Translations under genes and position numbers: made by a program
NCBI GenBank assembly: GCA_001698425.1
Contig: MBRE01000065.1
Span: 98,599-162,598 of the forward strand
DNA from: Oscillatoriales cyanobacterium USR001
GTDB taxonomy: Bacteria > Cyanobacteriota > Cyanobacteriia > Cyanobacteriales > Microcoleaceae
Direction of reading: 5' to 3'
DNA length: 64,000 bases
Shown: positions 8,921-17,079 of the stretch, piece after piece
Numbering within the stretch: position 1 is the first letter of the stretch
Layout of the letters: the number at the start of each line of letters is the position of its first letter
The notes under the pieces: generated by a model
Seen by the model: only the letters and a program-made list of their open reading frames with translations
What the model was told of the DNA's origin: nothing
The model's database searches: none

Positions 8921-10315
8921 ATGAATCCCATAGATTTGGCATTTTCTTCGGCTCTTGAACAAGCACGGCTAATCCGCAGTGGAGAGGTTTCGCCCCTAGA
9001 ATTGGCGGAACTTTATTTGGAGCGTATTGAAAGGTTGGATAGCGGGTTAGGGAGTTATTTAACGGTGATGGCTGAGTCCGCGATCGCCCTGGCAAAATCT
9101 CAAACTGAACATTTAGCAACCAACCGCGATCGCACCAATTTACCACCTTTTTTGGGTGTACCAATTTCTATCAAAGACTTAACACCAGTAGCAAATGTCC
9201 GCTGCGCCTACGGAGTTCCGGCTTTATACAATAACATTGCCACCTACGACGATGGCATTGTCAGCAAGATTAAGGCGGCGGGGTTTAATATTTTGGGTAA
9301 AACAGCCACTGCTCAGGTAGGTTCTTTGCCTTACACCGAACCGGCAGGTTTTCCACCAACTCGCAACCCTTGGAATTTAGAATACTCCCCTGGAGGTTCC
9401 AGTGGTGGGGCGGCGGCGGCGGTAGCGGCGGGGTTATGCGCGATCGCCCAAGGTTCTGACGGCGGCGGTTCAATTCGCGGACCCGCTTTTTGTTGCGGTT
9501 TAGTAGGCATTAAACCTTCGCGGGGACGGGTTTCCCACGCACCCGTAGGAGATTATCAAAGCGGTATTTCTGCCAATGGCCCATTAGCTCGTAATGTGAG
9601 AGATGCAGCGGCATTGTTGGATGTAATATCGGGTTATATTACTGGCGATCCTTATTGGTTGCCCAACCCAGAAACTGCTTTTTTGACCGCAGCCGATCGA
9701 GAATTAGGTAATCTCAAAATAGCTTTTTCAACGGTAATTCCACCTTTAGGCGAGGTGTCTTCTGAGTGTCAGCAATCGGTAATTAAAACAGTGGAATTGC
9801 TATCAGAAATTGGTCATCATCTGGAACCGGGATGTCCAGATTTTAATGGTTTAATTGAGCCATTTACAATTATTTGGCAATCGGGAGTAGCGGCCAGCGG
9901 CATTCCTGGCGAGGCCTTGGAACCGATGAATAAGTGGCTATTGGAGCGAACTTGTTCGGCGGGAGATTATCTGCGTGCGGTGACTCAAATGCAGTTAATT
10001 GCGCGGCGAATTGTGGGATTTTTTAATGATTTTGATGTACTGGTTTTGCCTACTTATATGCACTCATCAATCCGGGTGGGAGAGTGGGCAAATTTGAGTC
10101 CAGAGGAAACCTTGCAAAAAATTATTAATTGGATTGCTCCTTGTCCACCTTTTAATAGTAGCGGTCAACCTGCGATCGCCCTACCTACTGGTTTAGATTC
10201 TAATGGTTTACCGCTAGGCATTCAACTCATTGGGCGGCCAGGAGCGGAGGCAACTTTAATTGCTTTAGCGGCTCAGATTGAGGCGGCTAGACCTTTTCCA
10301 GTTTTGCGTTTTTAA
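8921..10315 (+). CDS. Amidase signature family hydrolase
   Basis: This 464-residue protein has the complete Ser-cisSer-Lys triad of the amidase signature family: Lys85 in SIKDLTP, Ser160 in GGSSGG and Ser184 in GGGSIRGPA. The spacing equals that of GatA. It could be taken for GatA, but the divergent C-terminal half (after about 300) and the absence of gatB/gatC nearby make a stand-alone amidase hydrolysing small amides more likely. It is divergent from alaS with about 120 bases between them, so both promoters must lie there. Confidence 0.88.
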   Translation: MNPIDLAFSSALEQARLIRSGEVSPLELAELYLERIERLDSGLGSYLTVMAESAIALAKSQTEHLATNRDRTNLPPFLGVPISIKDLTPVANVRCAYGVPALYNNIATYDDGIVSKIKAAGFNILGKTATAQVGSLPYTEPAGFPPTRNPWNLEYSPGGSSGGAAAAVAAGLCAIAQGSDGGGSIRGPAFCCGLVGIKPSRGRVSHAPVGDYQSGISANGPLARNVRDAAALLDVISGYITGDPYWLPNPETAFLTAADRELGNLKIAFSTVIPPLGEVSSECQQSVIKTVELLSEIGHHLEPGCPDFNGLIEPFTIIWQSGVAASGIPGEALEPMNKWLLERTCSAGDYLRAVTQMQLIARRIVGFFNDFDVLVLPTYMHSSIRVGEWANLSPEETLQKIINWIAPCPPFNSSGQPAIALPTGLDSNGLPLGIQLIGRPGAEATLIALAAQIEAARPFPVLRF

Positions 10316-10339
10316 TATCGATGAAATTGGTCTAATGTA

Positions 10340-10463
10340 ATACCAATTCTCCTGCATTTGTGCAACATTAGTAGGGCGGGTTATTTAATATTTTGGCTTC
10401 TAGCATAGATTTGGGTGAACCCGCCCCTACCAAAACTGTTGTAAAATTTTTTATAATTGGTAT
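10340..10463. repeat. MITE-like repeat, family A, copy 4 (complete)
   Basis: This 124 bp element runs from ATACCAATTCT to AATTGGTAT. It lies in the opposite orientation to copies 1-3, with the AACCCGCCCC arm preceded by ATTTGGGTG. It sits between the amidase and a Uma2 gene. Confidence 0.8.
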
Positions 10464-10506
10464 AATTAGTAGATAGTTTTAAAATATAGCTAAATGATAG
10501 AAAACC

Positions 10507-11118
10507 ATGACCATAGCAACAACAAAACCTCAACAAATACTCACCTTTGAGCAATTCATCAAGCAACTTCCAGAAGAAGGCCGTTATGAACTTGTTAATG
10601 GAGAAATTGTGCAAATATTACCAATAAGACTACATGAGGATCGTGCCGATTTTATTGAGTATTCATTTCAAAATGAGGTAAAAAACCTAAACCTCAATTA
10701 CAGGGTATCTGGCAGATTTATGGTGAGAACTTTAACCCCCAATGGTAGAGAACAAGGTCGTCACCCTGATGTTACAGTAGTAGATAAAAATGTCTGGGAA
10801 TCAAATCCTTTTTCCCATTCAGCACTCATTGAAGCACCACAATTAGTGGTGGAAGTTGTCTCAACTAATTGGGAAGATGATTATATTGACAAGTTGGATG
10901 AATATCAGCGGTTAGGGATTACTGAATACTGGATTGTCGATTATTTAGCTCTGGGAAGTCGGAATTATTTAGGGAATCCTAAAGAGGCGACGGTGTTTGT
11001 TTATCTACTTGATGAAAATGGGGTTTATCAGATGAATGCTTACCGAGGAAATGAGCGAATTGTATCGCGAACTTTCCCAGAGTTAGCATTGACAGCAGAG
11101 CAAGTTTTAGATGTGTAA
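10507..11118 (+). CDS. Uma2 family (DUF820) PD-(D/E)XK protein, copy 3
   Basis: This 203-residue protein has TFEQFIKQLPEEGRYELVNGEIV, then HPDVTVVD, VVEVVSTNWEDDY, TEYWIVDYLALGSRNYLG and YRGNERIVSRTFPEL. The last segments are shared with copy 1 at 3970, so the two form a subgroup separate from the tandem clusters at 29.9-31.8 kb and 37.5-38.9 kb. It is preceded by a family A repeat and converges on the HicB-like gene. Function is unproven. Confidence 0.9.
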   Translation: MTIATTKPQQILTFEQFIKQLPEEGRYELVNGEIVQILPIRLHEDRADFIEYSFQNEVKNLNLNYRVSGRFMVRTLTPNGREQGRHPDVTVVDKNVWESNPFSHSALIEAPQLVVEVVSTNWEDDYIDKLDEYQRLGITEYWIVDYLALGSRNYLGNPKEATVFVYLLDENGVYQMNAYRGNERIVSRTFPELALTAEQVLDV

Positions 11119-11129
11119 AAAGAGCGATC

Positions 11130-11312
11130 TCACCTAATAGCCTTTTTCTCTTCATCAGATAGAGTTTCTAGGTAGACTTCTATAGCTTCTTTGATGTTCT
11201 CACTCACCTCTTCTAAGGAATCGCCTTGAGTTTGGCAGCCCTCTAATTCTGGGCAGTAGGCATAATATCCATCTGCATCTTTTTCTATAATCGCATTGAC
11301 TCGGTAGGGCAT
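11130..11312 (-). CDS. HicB-like (UPF0150) small protein, orphan
   Basis: This 60-residue protein has the HicB N-terminal fold signature: YRVNAIIEKDADGYYAYCPELEGCQTQGDSLEEVSENIKEA in short pieces, namely the DGYYAYCPELEGC and GDSLEEV motifs. It is shorter than DNA-binding HicB antitoxins and lacks a C-terminal HTH or RHH domain. No HicA-like partner lies on either side. It may be a solitary antitoxin that acts in trans or a leftover of a decayed pair. It converges with the Uma2 gene at 10507, leaving 11 bases between the stops. Confidence 0.85.
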   Translation of the reverse strand: MPYRVNAIIEKDADGYYAYCPELEGCQTQGDSLEEVSENIKEAIEVYLETLSDEEKKAIR

Positions 11313-11434
11313 GGTATTTTTTTTATGAAAAATTAGGATTATTAAAACTTTAACACGAGGCGATCGCTCTTTTCCTCAAAGATGAAAAAGGCGATCGCTT
11401 GTGATACAATGTGACAATAAAATTCTTCTCACTT

Positions 11435-11659
11435 TTATGCAGCCTTTAAAATAGGTTGGCGGTGTAAAAGAATTAATTGTTGAGATTTTAAGGTTTCCAT
11501 TGCGTAGGTGTCACCTGTTTTGTCAACAAATTCGACTTCAAAAGCGACTCCGGGTTCATAAATCTCTACCACTGTACCCACTTGACCGCGATATAATCCT
11601 AGTTCTGGCAAATCTTCTGCTAAAGCTACACCGTCAAGTAACTTAATTTCTAAATTCAT
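11435..11659 (-). CDS. DUF4926 domain protein
   Basis: This 74-residue protein has the DUF4926 pattern: LLDGVALAEDLPELGLYRGQ, then GTVVEIYEPGVAFEVEF and a closing leucine-rich strand. It resembles a small SH3-like barrel. DUF4926 genes often lie beside small toxin-like genes in cyanobacteria. Here the gene follows a RelE-like gene by 17 bases on the same strand, so co-transcription is likely. No function is established. Confidence 0.8.
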   Translation of the reverse strand: MNLEIKLLDGVALAEDLPELGLYRGQVGTVVEIYEPGVAFEVEFVDKTGDTYAMETLKSQQLILLHRQPILKAA

Positions 11660-11676
11660 AACATCTCTGGGAGAAA

Positions 11677-11916
11677 CTAAACTCTTGGGAGAAATTCTAA
11701 AATAATAATGGTTTTGTGGATATGGTCAACTAAACAAAGAACACCCCTGTATTCTAAAGTCTCTACAGGGGCAATTGAATAACCGCGAGGTTTTGTTCGT
11801 CTATCAAAAATTACTCTTTGCGACCATTCTTCTAGTTGAGAAATTATTTCTTCTCTTGTCTCATTATCAAGACTTTCGATAAATTGTTCAACTGGGTAGA
11901 GCCATATTTCGTACAC
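11677..11916 (-). CDS. RelE/ParE-like small protein, possible toxin
   Basis: This 79-residue protein has a helix with FIESLDNETREEIISQLEEW, then RGYSIAPVETLEYRGVLCLVDH and the final IIILEFLPRV strand. Two N-terminal helices followed by a beta sheet ending in a hydrophobic strand is the RelE/ParE layout, but similarity is weak. The gene upstream (11935-12225), 18 bases away, would be its antitoxin, and the DUF4926 gene follows. The toxin call is inferred from size, fold pattern and neighbours. Confidence 0.55.
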   Translation of the reverse strand: MYEIWLYPVEQFIESLDNETREEIISQLEEWSQRVIFDRRTKPRGYSIAPVETLEYRGVLCLVDHIHKTIIILEFLPRV

Positions 11917-11934
11917 TTAACTCTTTCCCTTTTA

Positions 11935-12225
11935 TTAACTGTTCTTCTTTTGTTTCTGACTTTTGTACTCTTCAAGGGAGACAAATTTACCTTGTTGGCA
12001 AAGGTCTAGTTTGTTCAGAATTGTTTGTTGGAGTTCTACCGAAAGCTCATTAAATTTGAGCAATTGTTCGGGATTTTCTGTGTCTTCTGGAGTATACCAG
12101 GCAATTGTAGCGTCAGGTGTACTGAGTTTTTCAAGCTCATTTTGGGCAATTTCAGCGACGATATTGCTTGGGTTATTGATTTTTCTGGGGTTGATTATTG
12201 TTTTTGTTGGTTTTGTTGCAGTCAT
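11935..12225 (-). CDS. Small unknown protein, candidate antitoxin partner
   Basis: The protein has 96 residues from the ATG at 12225, giving MTATKPTKTIINPRK. A longer form from 12276 adds 17 residues that are mostly Phe/Leu/Asn and unlikely to be translated. The N-terminus is basic and disordered, then comes ELEKLSTPDATIAWYTPEDTENP and a helix with ELQQTILNKL, ending in a Lys/Gln-rich tail. I do not recognise the family. Its place as first gene of a three-gene minus-strand set ahead of a RelE-like protein suggests an antitoxin or adaptor. Confidence 0.5.
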   Translation of the reverse strand: MTATKPTKTIINPRKINNPSNIVAEIAQNELEKLSTPDATIAWYTPEDTENPEQLLKFNELSVELQQTILNKLDLCQQGKFVSLEEYKSQKQKKNS

Positions 12226-12269
12226 TTTGAATATGAATAAATTATTTTTAGAAAATAAAAAATAAGCTC

Positions 12270-12297
12270 TTGCCAAAAGCTCTACGGGTGCTATAAT
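12270..12297 (+). promoter_or_regulatory. Strong sigma-70-type promoter
   Basis: TTGCCA (12270-12275) and a perfect TATAAT (12292-12297) are 16 bases apart. Initiation would be near 12303-12306. It reads into the structured leader and the small gene at 12445, and points away from the minus-strand cassette at 11435-12225. Confidence 0.75.
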
Positions 12298-12303
12298 ACA
12301 TCG

Positions 12304-12444
12304 TCAAGGGGAAAAGACTGAGCGGCATTGCTGCCGACCAGTCTCTAACTCCGACCAAGGGATCGTATGAAATGCCGACTTTCAACCGAGCAATCTCAAC
12401 TCCCCACTTGGCCAGTCCTTTAGGCTGTCAAGTAATGGAGATTT
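12304..12444 (+). ncRNA. Structured leader or small RNA candidate
   Basis: About 140 bases lie between the predicted start of transcription and the ATG at 12445. Near the 5' end GACTG (12316-12320) pairs with CAGTC (12339-12343) and CGGCA with TGCCG around a TTGC loop. Near the 3' end CTTG (12407-12410) pairs with CAAG (12429-12432) around a CAG/CTG inner stem, three bases before the ribosome binding site. It fits no RNA family that I know. It may be a regulatory leader or an independent RNA. Confidence 0.45.
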
Positions 12445-12723
12445 ATGATCCCACCTAAACAACCAAAAACGTTTCCTTTATTTCAACCAAAAACGTTTCC
12501 TTTATTTCAACTAAAAACGTTTCCTTTATTTCTTTGCCATAATTGGCAGTTGCTTCTTTTGGGCTTCCTTCTTGCGGTTTTCTTTGGGTATATGCGCTCT
12601 GCCAACATTGACGCTGTTGAAAAGGGCTATATGATACCAACATTAGCCAGTTATATAGCGCCTTATCTGGGACTGTATATAACGGCATCTTTAAGTTTGA
12701 GGAAGCAAAATCGGAAACTATAG
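12445..12723 (+). CDS. Small membrane protein with three N-terminal FP-LF repeats
   Basis: This 92-residue protein has an ATG preceded by ATGGAG at good spacing. The N-terminus holds three near-identical eight-residue units, KTFPLFQP-like, encoded by a 24-base tandem repeat. Two hydrophobic segments follow (about 35-50 and 68-84), ending in a basic tail. I recognise no family. The gene lies behind a strong promoter and a structured leader and ahead of the HTH-AAA gene. It may be a membrane component of that locus, but this is position only. Confidence 0.5.
   Translation: MIPPKQPKTFPLFQPKTFPLFQLKTFPLFLCHNWQLLLLGFLLAVFFGYMRSANIDAVEKGYMIPTLASYIAPYLGLYITASLSLRKQNRKL
12457..12531 (+). repeat. 24-base tandem repeat inside the small membrane gene
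   Basis: Three units with the core AAAACGTTTCCTTTATTTC follow one another with one or two differences. The unit length is divisible by three, so copy-number change would add or remove eight residues without a frameshift. Confidence 0.85.
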
Positions 12724-12811
12724 GTTTCTTATAGTTCACCAAGCTGGTGTGGGTCTGCAAACTCTAGCCAGCTTTTTCGGCACAATAAAACAATTGCTTT
12801 ATGTCTAACAT

Positions 12812-12850
12812 CACAACGATAACGTTGTGTACGCCGTGTACGCAATACAC
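12812..12850. promoter_or_regulatory. Palindrome cluster, candidate operator of the HTH-AAA gene
   Basis: CACAACG and CGTTGTG form an 18 bp inverted repeat (12812-12829). Two direct copies of GTGTACGC follow with a 9-base period (12827-12843). The second is part of a further inverted pair, GTGTA and TACAC (12836-12850). The cluster lies about 80-115 bases ahead of the HTH-AAA start, where an autoregulator would bind. Confidence 0.5.
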
Positions 12851-12928
12851 ATGAATAAAGACTCACAACACCTAAATATTGTGTATGATCTCGTGTAAGC
12901 CTAGTCATTTTTGCACTATGCTAGGGTT

Positions 12929-14293
12929 ATGGACGACAAGTGGCGATTTAACAACACATTCGAGCAACTGACACACCGACGACGCGAGGTGTTAAAGCTA
13001 TTCTTGGCCGGCAAGACAGATACAGAGATTGCCCTCCAGCTTTTCATGGCAGAAACCACTGTCAGAAAGCATATTCAAAATATTTGTGAAGCTTTTGACT
13101 TAGAAGAGGGGCGCGATCGCCGAGAGCACTTAAAGGCTCTATTTGCCAAGTACAAACCAGAACTCATCCCTGACGCACCTCCCTACACCCCACCCACCCA
13201 CGATGAACCCCAGGATGAGATAGATCCTAAAATTACGCCTCTGACGGGTGTAGTGCCTCGGAACTCCCCCCTGTATATCCAACGAGAAGCCGATCGCAAA
13301 TGCCAAGAAATCCTGAAAACAGCATCCCATCATCCAGTTTTTATCAGATTGCGGGGAGCGCGAGGTTGTGGTAAATCTTCCTTACTCGTAAGACTCCAGC
13401 ATTGGCTAGAAACTGAGCAAAAACAGGTGGTAGGTTTTGTAGATTTAGGTGGTGTTAACTTTGAGCCAGAGGCATTCACCAACCTGAATAAACTGCTCTA
13501 TCAATTTACTTATGCTGTCACCCAGAGCTTTAGTTCAGCAATGCCTAATCACCCCCCCAATCTGCAAAGGAATTGGCAAGAAGATGTGGCCGCAGCATCT
13601 AACTGTACTGACTATCTCGAAAACTATATTTTTACCAAAATCAAGCAGCCAAAAACCCTGATTATTGATGGCATTGATAAAATTTTAGGCAGAAAAGAAA
13701 CGCAAACTCCCTTTCTCAACTTGCTGCGATCTTGGTATGAAAGAAAAATGAAAGATGTCGGTCAAGGAAAGATAGTTTGGCCAAACCTAACTATAGCTGA
13801 CTCAACGGAACCCTACGCACATTATGAAATCCAAGATTCTCCTCTGCAAAATGTAGGAAATCAAGTTGAGCTACAGGAGTTTAATACTGAGGATATCTTA
13901 GAGTTAGCTAAGTGCTATGGAATAGAGTTAAACTTTGATGATAGCAATTCCCTGAAGCAACTTCTTGGCGGTAATCCAGCGTTACTCAATCATGCTATTT
14001 ATCAACTTAGTCAAAATTCTATAAATTTAACCCGATTAATTGATCGAGCCACAGAAGTTGACGGCACTTTTGCTTACTTTTTGCAGAAAAACCTGAAACA
14101 ATTGCAAGTACACGATAACTTAATAAATTGCTTTAAGCAGATTTTACAAGGAAATAAGTGTGGCGATGAATTTGCCAAGTATCAGCTAGAACTAGCAGGA
14201 CTTATTCGAGGATATCCATTTAATGTGCAGGTGAGTTGTGAACTATATCAGAAATTTTTTAAGGCGTATTTGGGGTTGGATAATGCACAATAG
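12929..14293 (+). CDS. LuxR-type HTH plus AAA_35-like ATPase
   Basis: The protein has 454 residues from the ATG at 12929; a TTG at 12911 is in frame but less likely. Residues about 10-60 form a LuxR-like HTH (LTHRRREVLKLFLAGKTD, then ETTVRKHIQNICEAF). After a proline-rich linker comes an AAA_35-like ATPase beginning LTGVVPRNSPLYIQREAD, with Walker A GARGCGKSS near 141-149 and Walker B TLIIDGIDKIL near 243. The C-terminal part is helical. It overlaps the next gene by 11 bases. Such HTH-NTPase proteins occur in cyanobacterial signalling or conflict systems. It could be a regulator that binds the palindromes upstream of it. Confidence 0.8.
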   Translation: MDDKWRFNNTFEQLTHRRREVLKLFLAGKTDTEIALQLFMAETTVRKHIQNICEAFDLEEGRDRREHLKALFAKYKPELIPDAPPYTPPTHDEPQDEIDPKITPLTGVVPRNSPLYIQREADRKCQEILKTASHHPVFIRLRGARGCGKSSLLVRLQHWLETEQKQVVGFVDLGGVNFEPEAFTNLNKLLYQFTYAVTQSFSSAMPNHPPNLQRNWQEDVAAASNCTDYLENYIFTKIKQPKTLIIDGIDKILGRKETQTPFLNLLRSWYERKMKDVGQGKIVWPNLTIADSTEPYAHYEIQDSPLQNVGNQVELQEFNTEDILELAKCYGIELNFDDSNSLKQLLGGNPALLNHAIYQLSQNSINLTRLIDRATEVDGTFAYFLQKNLKQLQVHDNLINCFKQILQGNKCGDEFAKYQLELAGLIRGYPFNVQVSCELYQKFFKAYLGLDNAQ

Positions 14294-16160
14294 TTTCTAT
14301 CAAATAACAGGCGGTAGTTTACGACCGGGCGCACCTACCTATGTAGAGCGAGAGGCCGATGATATCCTGTGGAAATTTACCCAATCAGAGCGAAATAATT
14401 GTGATGTTTGCTATATTTTAGCGCCTCGGCAAACGGGAAAAACTAGCCTAATTAACAAAACAGTTGACAAGCTTAGAAGTCAACCAAATATTTGTGTAAC
14501 TATTTCTCTACAAGAGTTTGGCAATATTGACTCAGAATCATCACTTTATTTGAATCTAATCCGGTCTATTTGTAAACAAGTTTTAGATATTGGCATCATC
14601 AAAAGTGGGACTAAACCAGTCAATTTAGTGAAAAAGCTAGATGGGCTTTGGTCTAAAGATCAAAACGTGCAACCAACAGTTAAATTTAGAGAATTTCTAA
14701 TTGCCGAGATTTTGAAAAAAATTAATACTAATCTGGTAATCTTTATTGATGAAGTCCAAGGTTTAATTAGTTGGAAATTAAACAATGAGTTTGTCGGGTT
14801 TCTCAAATCCTTAACTGAAAATAATAACGAACCTACCCTGAAGCAACTGGCTTTCGTGCTGCTTGGTGTAGCCAAACCATCAGATTTAGTGACTAACTAT
14901 ACTTATGCGTTTAACTTTGGCAAACACATTGAAATTAGCTACTTTACAGGAGACTGCGAACCCCTACAAGCAGGTATAAAAACTGTAACAAATAATCCCC
15001 AAAAAGTTCTCAATGCTATCCTTTACTGGACGGGAGGGCAACCTTTCTTAACTCAAGTGCTCTGCGACTTAGTAGCCAGGAATCCCCAAATTTTAGAGAA
15101 CACAGATATTGAGGATTACATCAAAAAGATTGTTGATGATAAAATCATTGTCAACTGGCGGCGGCAAGATCAACAAAATCACTTAAATGGAATTGACAAA
15201 TGGTTTTATACTACATCTCCTGACCAAAAATTGACCAAGTTAGCAGCACTCAGGATTTATAGAAGCCTTTTAGGTTCGGGTAAAGGAGCCATCAAGTTTG
15301 ATGAATACAACTCACTGCACTGGGAATTACTAATTTCTGGTATAGTGAAAAAGGAGGATGACTACCTAAAAGTTGCTAACTCTATCTACGAACAGATATT
15401 CAACCTAAATTGGGTTTACGAACGAGAAACATTTTTACAGGAAGATTCTATGTCACAAGTACCATTCTCAACTATCTACAACCGAGATGTTTTTATTTTG
15501 ATTGACCAAAGTGCCTCAATGGTGAGGAAAGATGCTGACACGGGGGAACAAACTCGCTATCAGTATCTCGAAGAAGTGATTGAGGGGCATATTAACTCTA
15601 TTCTCTCAGAAACCACTGGTCAGGAAAAAATTTGTGAGTCTGTCTCAGTTTATTTCTTTAGCCGCAATCAGGTAGATGACTATCCGATTAAAGTTAGTGA
15701 TGCAGCACAAGTGCAAAGCCTATTTCTGGAAAATAAACCCAAGACTAAGACATTCATTGGCCCTACTATTGATCGCTGTTTAGATATTTGGTTGGCTGAA
15801 GGTAAGCCTAAAAATCGTGGTGCATTCTTCATCATCTATACCGATGGGCTATTTGATGATGAGCCACGCTTTGAGAATTGTTTAAAAAAAGCTTGTAATA
15901 ACATTGAGGATGAAAAGACTGTGAAGTTTATTATTTTGGGCTTAGGTAAAGATATTGATGAAATGAGTTTCCTAAACCTATATTTTAACGTCAACAATCG
16001 CTTACCTTACAATGTTTTCGTGTTTAATTTGGTGAATGAAGTTGACGATATTATACAGGAATTAGAACGCCAACTTGTAGACGATCCAAGCTTGGCTTTT
16101 CCAGAGTGGGTAAAGAAGAAATATCCAGAGTTTGTGAAGAAAGTCAATGCGCCGCGTTAG
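14283..16160 (+). CDS. AAA_35-like ATPase fused to a von Willebrand A domain
   Basis: The protein has 625 residues from the ATG at 14283, inside the end of the preceding gene and behind GGGGTTGGA; a start 15 codons earlier is possible but atypical. The N-terminal AAA_35-like ATPase begins ITGGSLRPGAPTYVEREAD, with Walker A APRQTGKTS (47-55) and Walker B LVIFIDEVQ (near 153). From about 400 a vWA domain follows with an intact metal site, Asp408-x-Ser410-x-Ser412, then a Thr and a YTDG segment. The pair with the HTH-AAA protein recalls vWA-based conflict systems, but no MoxR gene or obvious effector is present. Confidence 0.82.
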   Translation: MHNSFYQITGGSLRPGAPTYVEREADDILWKFTQSERNNCDVCYILAPRQTGKTSLINKTVDKLRSQPNICVTISLQEFGNIDSESSLYLNLIRSICKQVLDIGIIKSGTKPVNLVKKLDGLWSKDQNVQPTVKFREFLIAEILKKINTNLVIFIDEVQGLISWKLNNEFVGFLKSLTENNNEPTLKQLAFVLLGVAKPSDLVTNYTYAFNFGKHIEISYFTGDCEPLQAGIKTVTNNPQKVLNAILYWTGGQPFLTQVLCDLVARNPQILENTDIEDYIKKIVDDKIIVNWRRQDQQNHLNGIDKWFYTTSPDQKLTKLAALRIYRSLLGSGKGAIKFDEYNSLHWELLISGIVKKEDDYLKVANSIYEQIFNLNWVYERETFLQEDSMSQVPFSTIYNRDVFILIDQSASMVRKDADTGEQTRYQYLEEVIEGHINSILSETTGQEKICESVSVYFFSRNQVDDYPIKVSDAAQVQSLFLENKPKTKTFIGPTIDRCLDIWLAEGKPKNRGAFFIIYTDGLFDDEPRFENCLKKACNNIEDEKTVKFIILGLGKDIDEMSFLNLYFNVNNRLPYNVFVFNLVNEVDDIIQELERQLVDDPSLAFPEWVKKKYPEFVKKVNAPR

Positions 16161-16229
16161 TCTCCGAAGAGTTGACGCTTTTGCCTGTTATTTTGACTAA
16201 CTTTTGTGAGGTTGAGGAAATTCAATGTA

Positions 16230-16268
16230 GAGTGCGATCGCTCTTTCTAAAAAAGCGCGATCGCCCTC
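16230..16268. repeat. Inverted HIP1 pair (hairpin)
   Basis: GAGTGCGATCGC and GCGATCGCCCTC face each other across about 15 bases. It follows the AAA-vWA gene and could work as its terminator. A similar HIP1 pair lies at 11361-11397. The rest of the 195-base gap shows nothing further. Confidence 0.5.
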
Positions 16269-16356
16269 TATAATTAAATAGTAGGAGGTAAAAACTTATG
16301 AATTAAGGAAATATGTTCAGTAATGACTCAATGACATTAATATGGTCTAATCGGAC

Positions 16357-16701
16357 TTATAAACCTAAAATAGCACACAACGCCTTCGCAACCTCCTGCA
16401 TATAGATATCATCCAAATTGCCAAGCACCTTAACTAACCTCGATTTATCACTGACCCTAATCTGTTCGCAAAGCAGGACTGAATCTTGACTTAACCCCCC
16501 TATACCTGCGGGAACAAACACATGAGAAGATAAAAGGACTCGTCTAATTTTTGTCGTAAACGGAGCAATAATCGTGTGCGGACTAACAGCGTTAGCTCGA
16601 TCTATTTGTAGAACTAAAACTGGTCGTACCCCTGCTTGTTCTGTACCCACTACTGGATTAAGATCGCATAAAACTATATCTCCTCGATTAATCTCTACCA
16701 T
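16357..16701 (-). CDS. MazF/PemK family toxin
   Basis: This 114-residue protein has the MazF beta-barrel signatures: INRGDIVLCDLNPVVGTEQAGVRPVLVLQ at the N-terminus (in pieces RGDIVLCDLNP and GVRPVLVLQ), the TIIAPFTT strand and SVLLCEQIRVSDKSRL. MazF proteins are sequence-specific endoribonucleases that cleave free mRNA. Arg and Thr positions of the active site are present. It overlaps its antitoxin by 7 bases and follows it on the same strand, which is the normal order. Confidence 0.92.
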   Translation of the reverse strand: MVEINRGDIVLCDLNPVVGTEQAGVRPVLVLQIDRANAVSPHTIIAPFTTKIRRVLLSSHVFVPAGIGGLSQDSVLLCEQIRVSDKSRLVKVLGNLDDIYMQEVAKALCAILGL

Positions 16702-17027
16702 TGGATCTCTCCTCTAGCTAAACGTTCCTCATAGGCTTCCAAATTTGGCAAATAATCTGAGAAATTCGATTCAGCTATTTCTCTTCCTTCAGTGAATTGA
16801 CTCCACAAAGCAGCCTCATAGTCATCAAAATCAGCAATAGGCTCTTCAAAATCAGCCGATAACGTCACTAATCCTTTTGCACTCCCAGCTTGGCGGCCTT
16901 GCTTATAAGGCATCAATTTGACAATCGGATGGTTATCTTTGAGAATCACCACCTCTTCCCCACCCATCGCCGCCTCTAGTAAGGAGGAAATATTTGCGAT
17001 CGCATCGGCAATATCTTTGTGTTGCAT
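16695..17027 (-). CDS. Antitoxin of the MazF pair, Phd-like N-terminus with MazE-like tail
   Basis: The protein has 110 residues from the ATG at 17027, with AGAGGA about ten bases upstream. The first 60 residues look like Phd/YefM-type antitoxins that usually accompany VapC: ISSLLEAAMGGEEVVILKDNHPIVKLMP and GSAKGLVTLSADFEEPI. The remainder (DDYEAALWSQFTEG, then NLEAYEERLARGEIQW) resembles the toxin-binding tail of cyanobacterial MazF antitoxins. It may thus be a domain-swapped antitoxin. Expected roles are neutralising MazF and repressing its own promoter. Confidence 0.75.
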   Translation of the reverse strand: MQHKDIADAIANISSLLEAAMGGEEVVILKDNHPIVKLMPYKQGRQAGSAKGLVTLSADFEEPIADFDDYEAALWSQFTEGREIAESNFSDYLPNLEAYEERLARGEIQW

Positions 17028-17079
17028 AATGATTGAATCCTCTATAGCGGTTCTCAATTATATGAAGTACAAATACGAC

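Noticed and set aside
8921-10315. Annotation of the amidase as GatA
   Set aside because: The triad spacing fits GatA, but it also fits other family members. The C-terminal half does not show the features I expect of GatA, so only the family is claimed.
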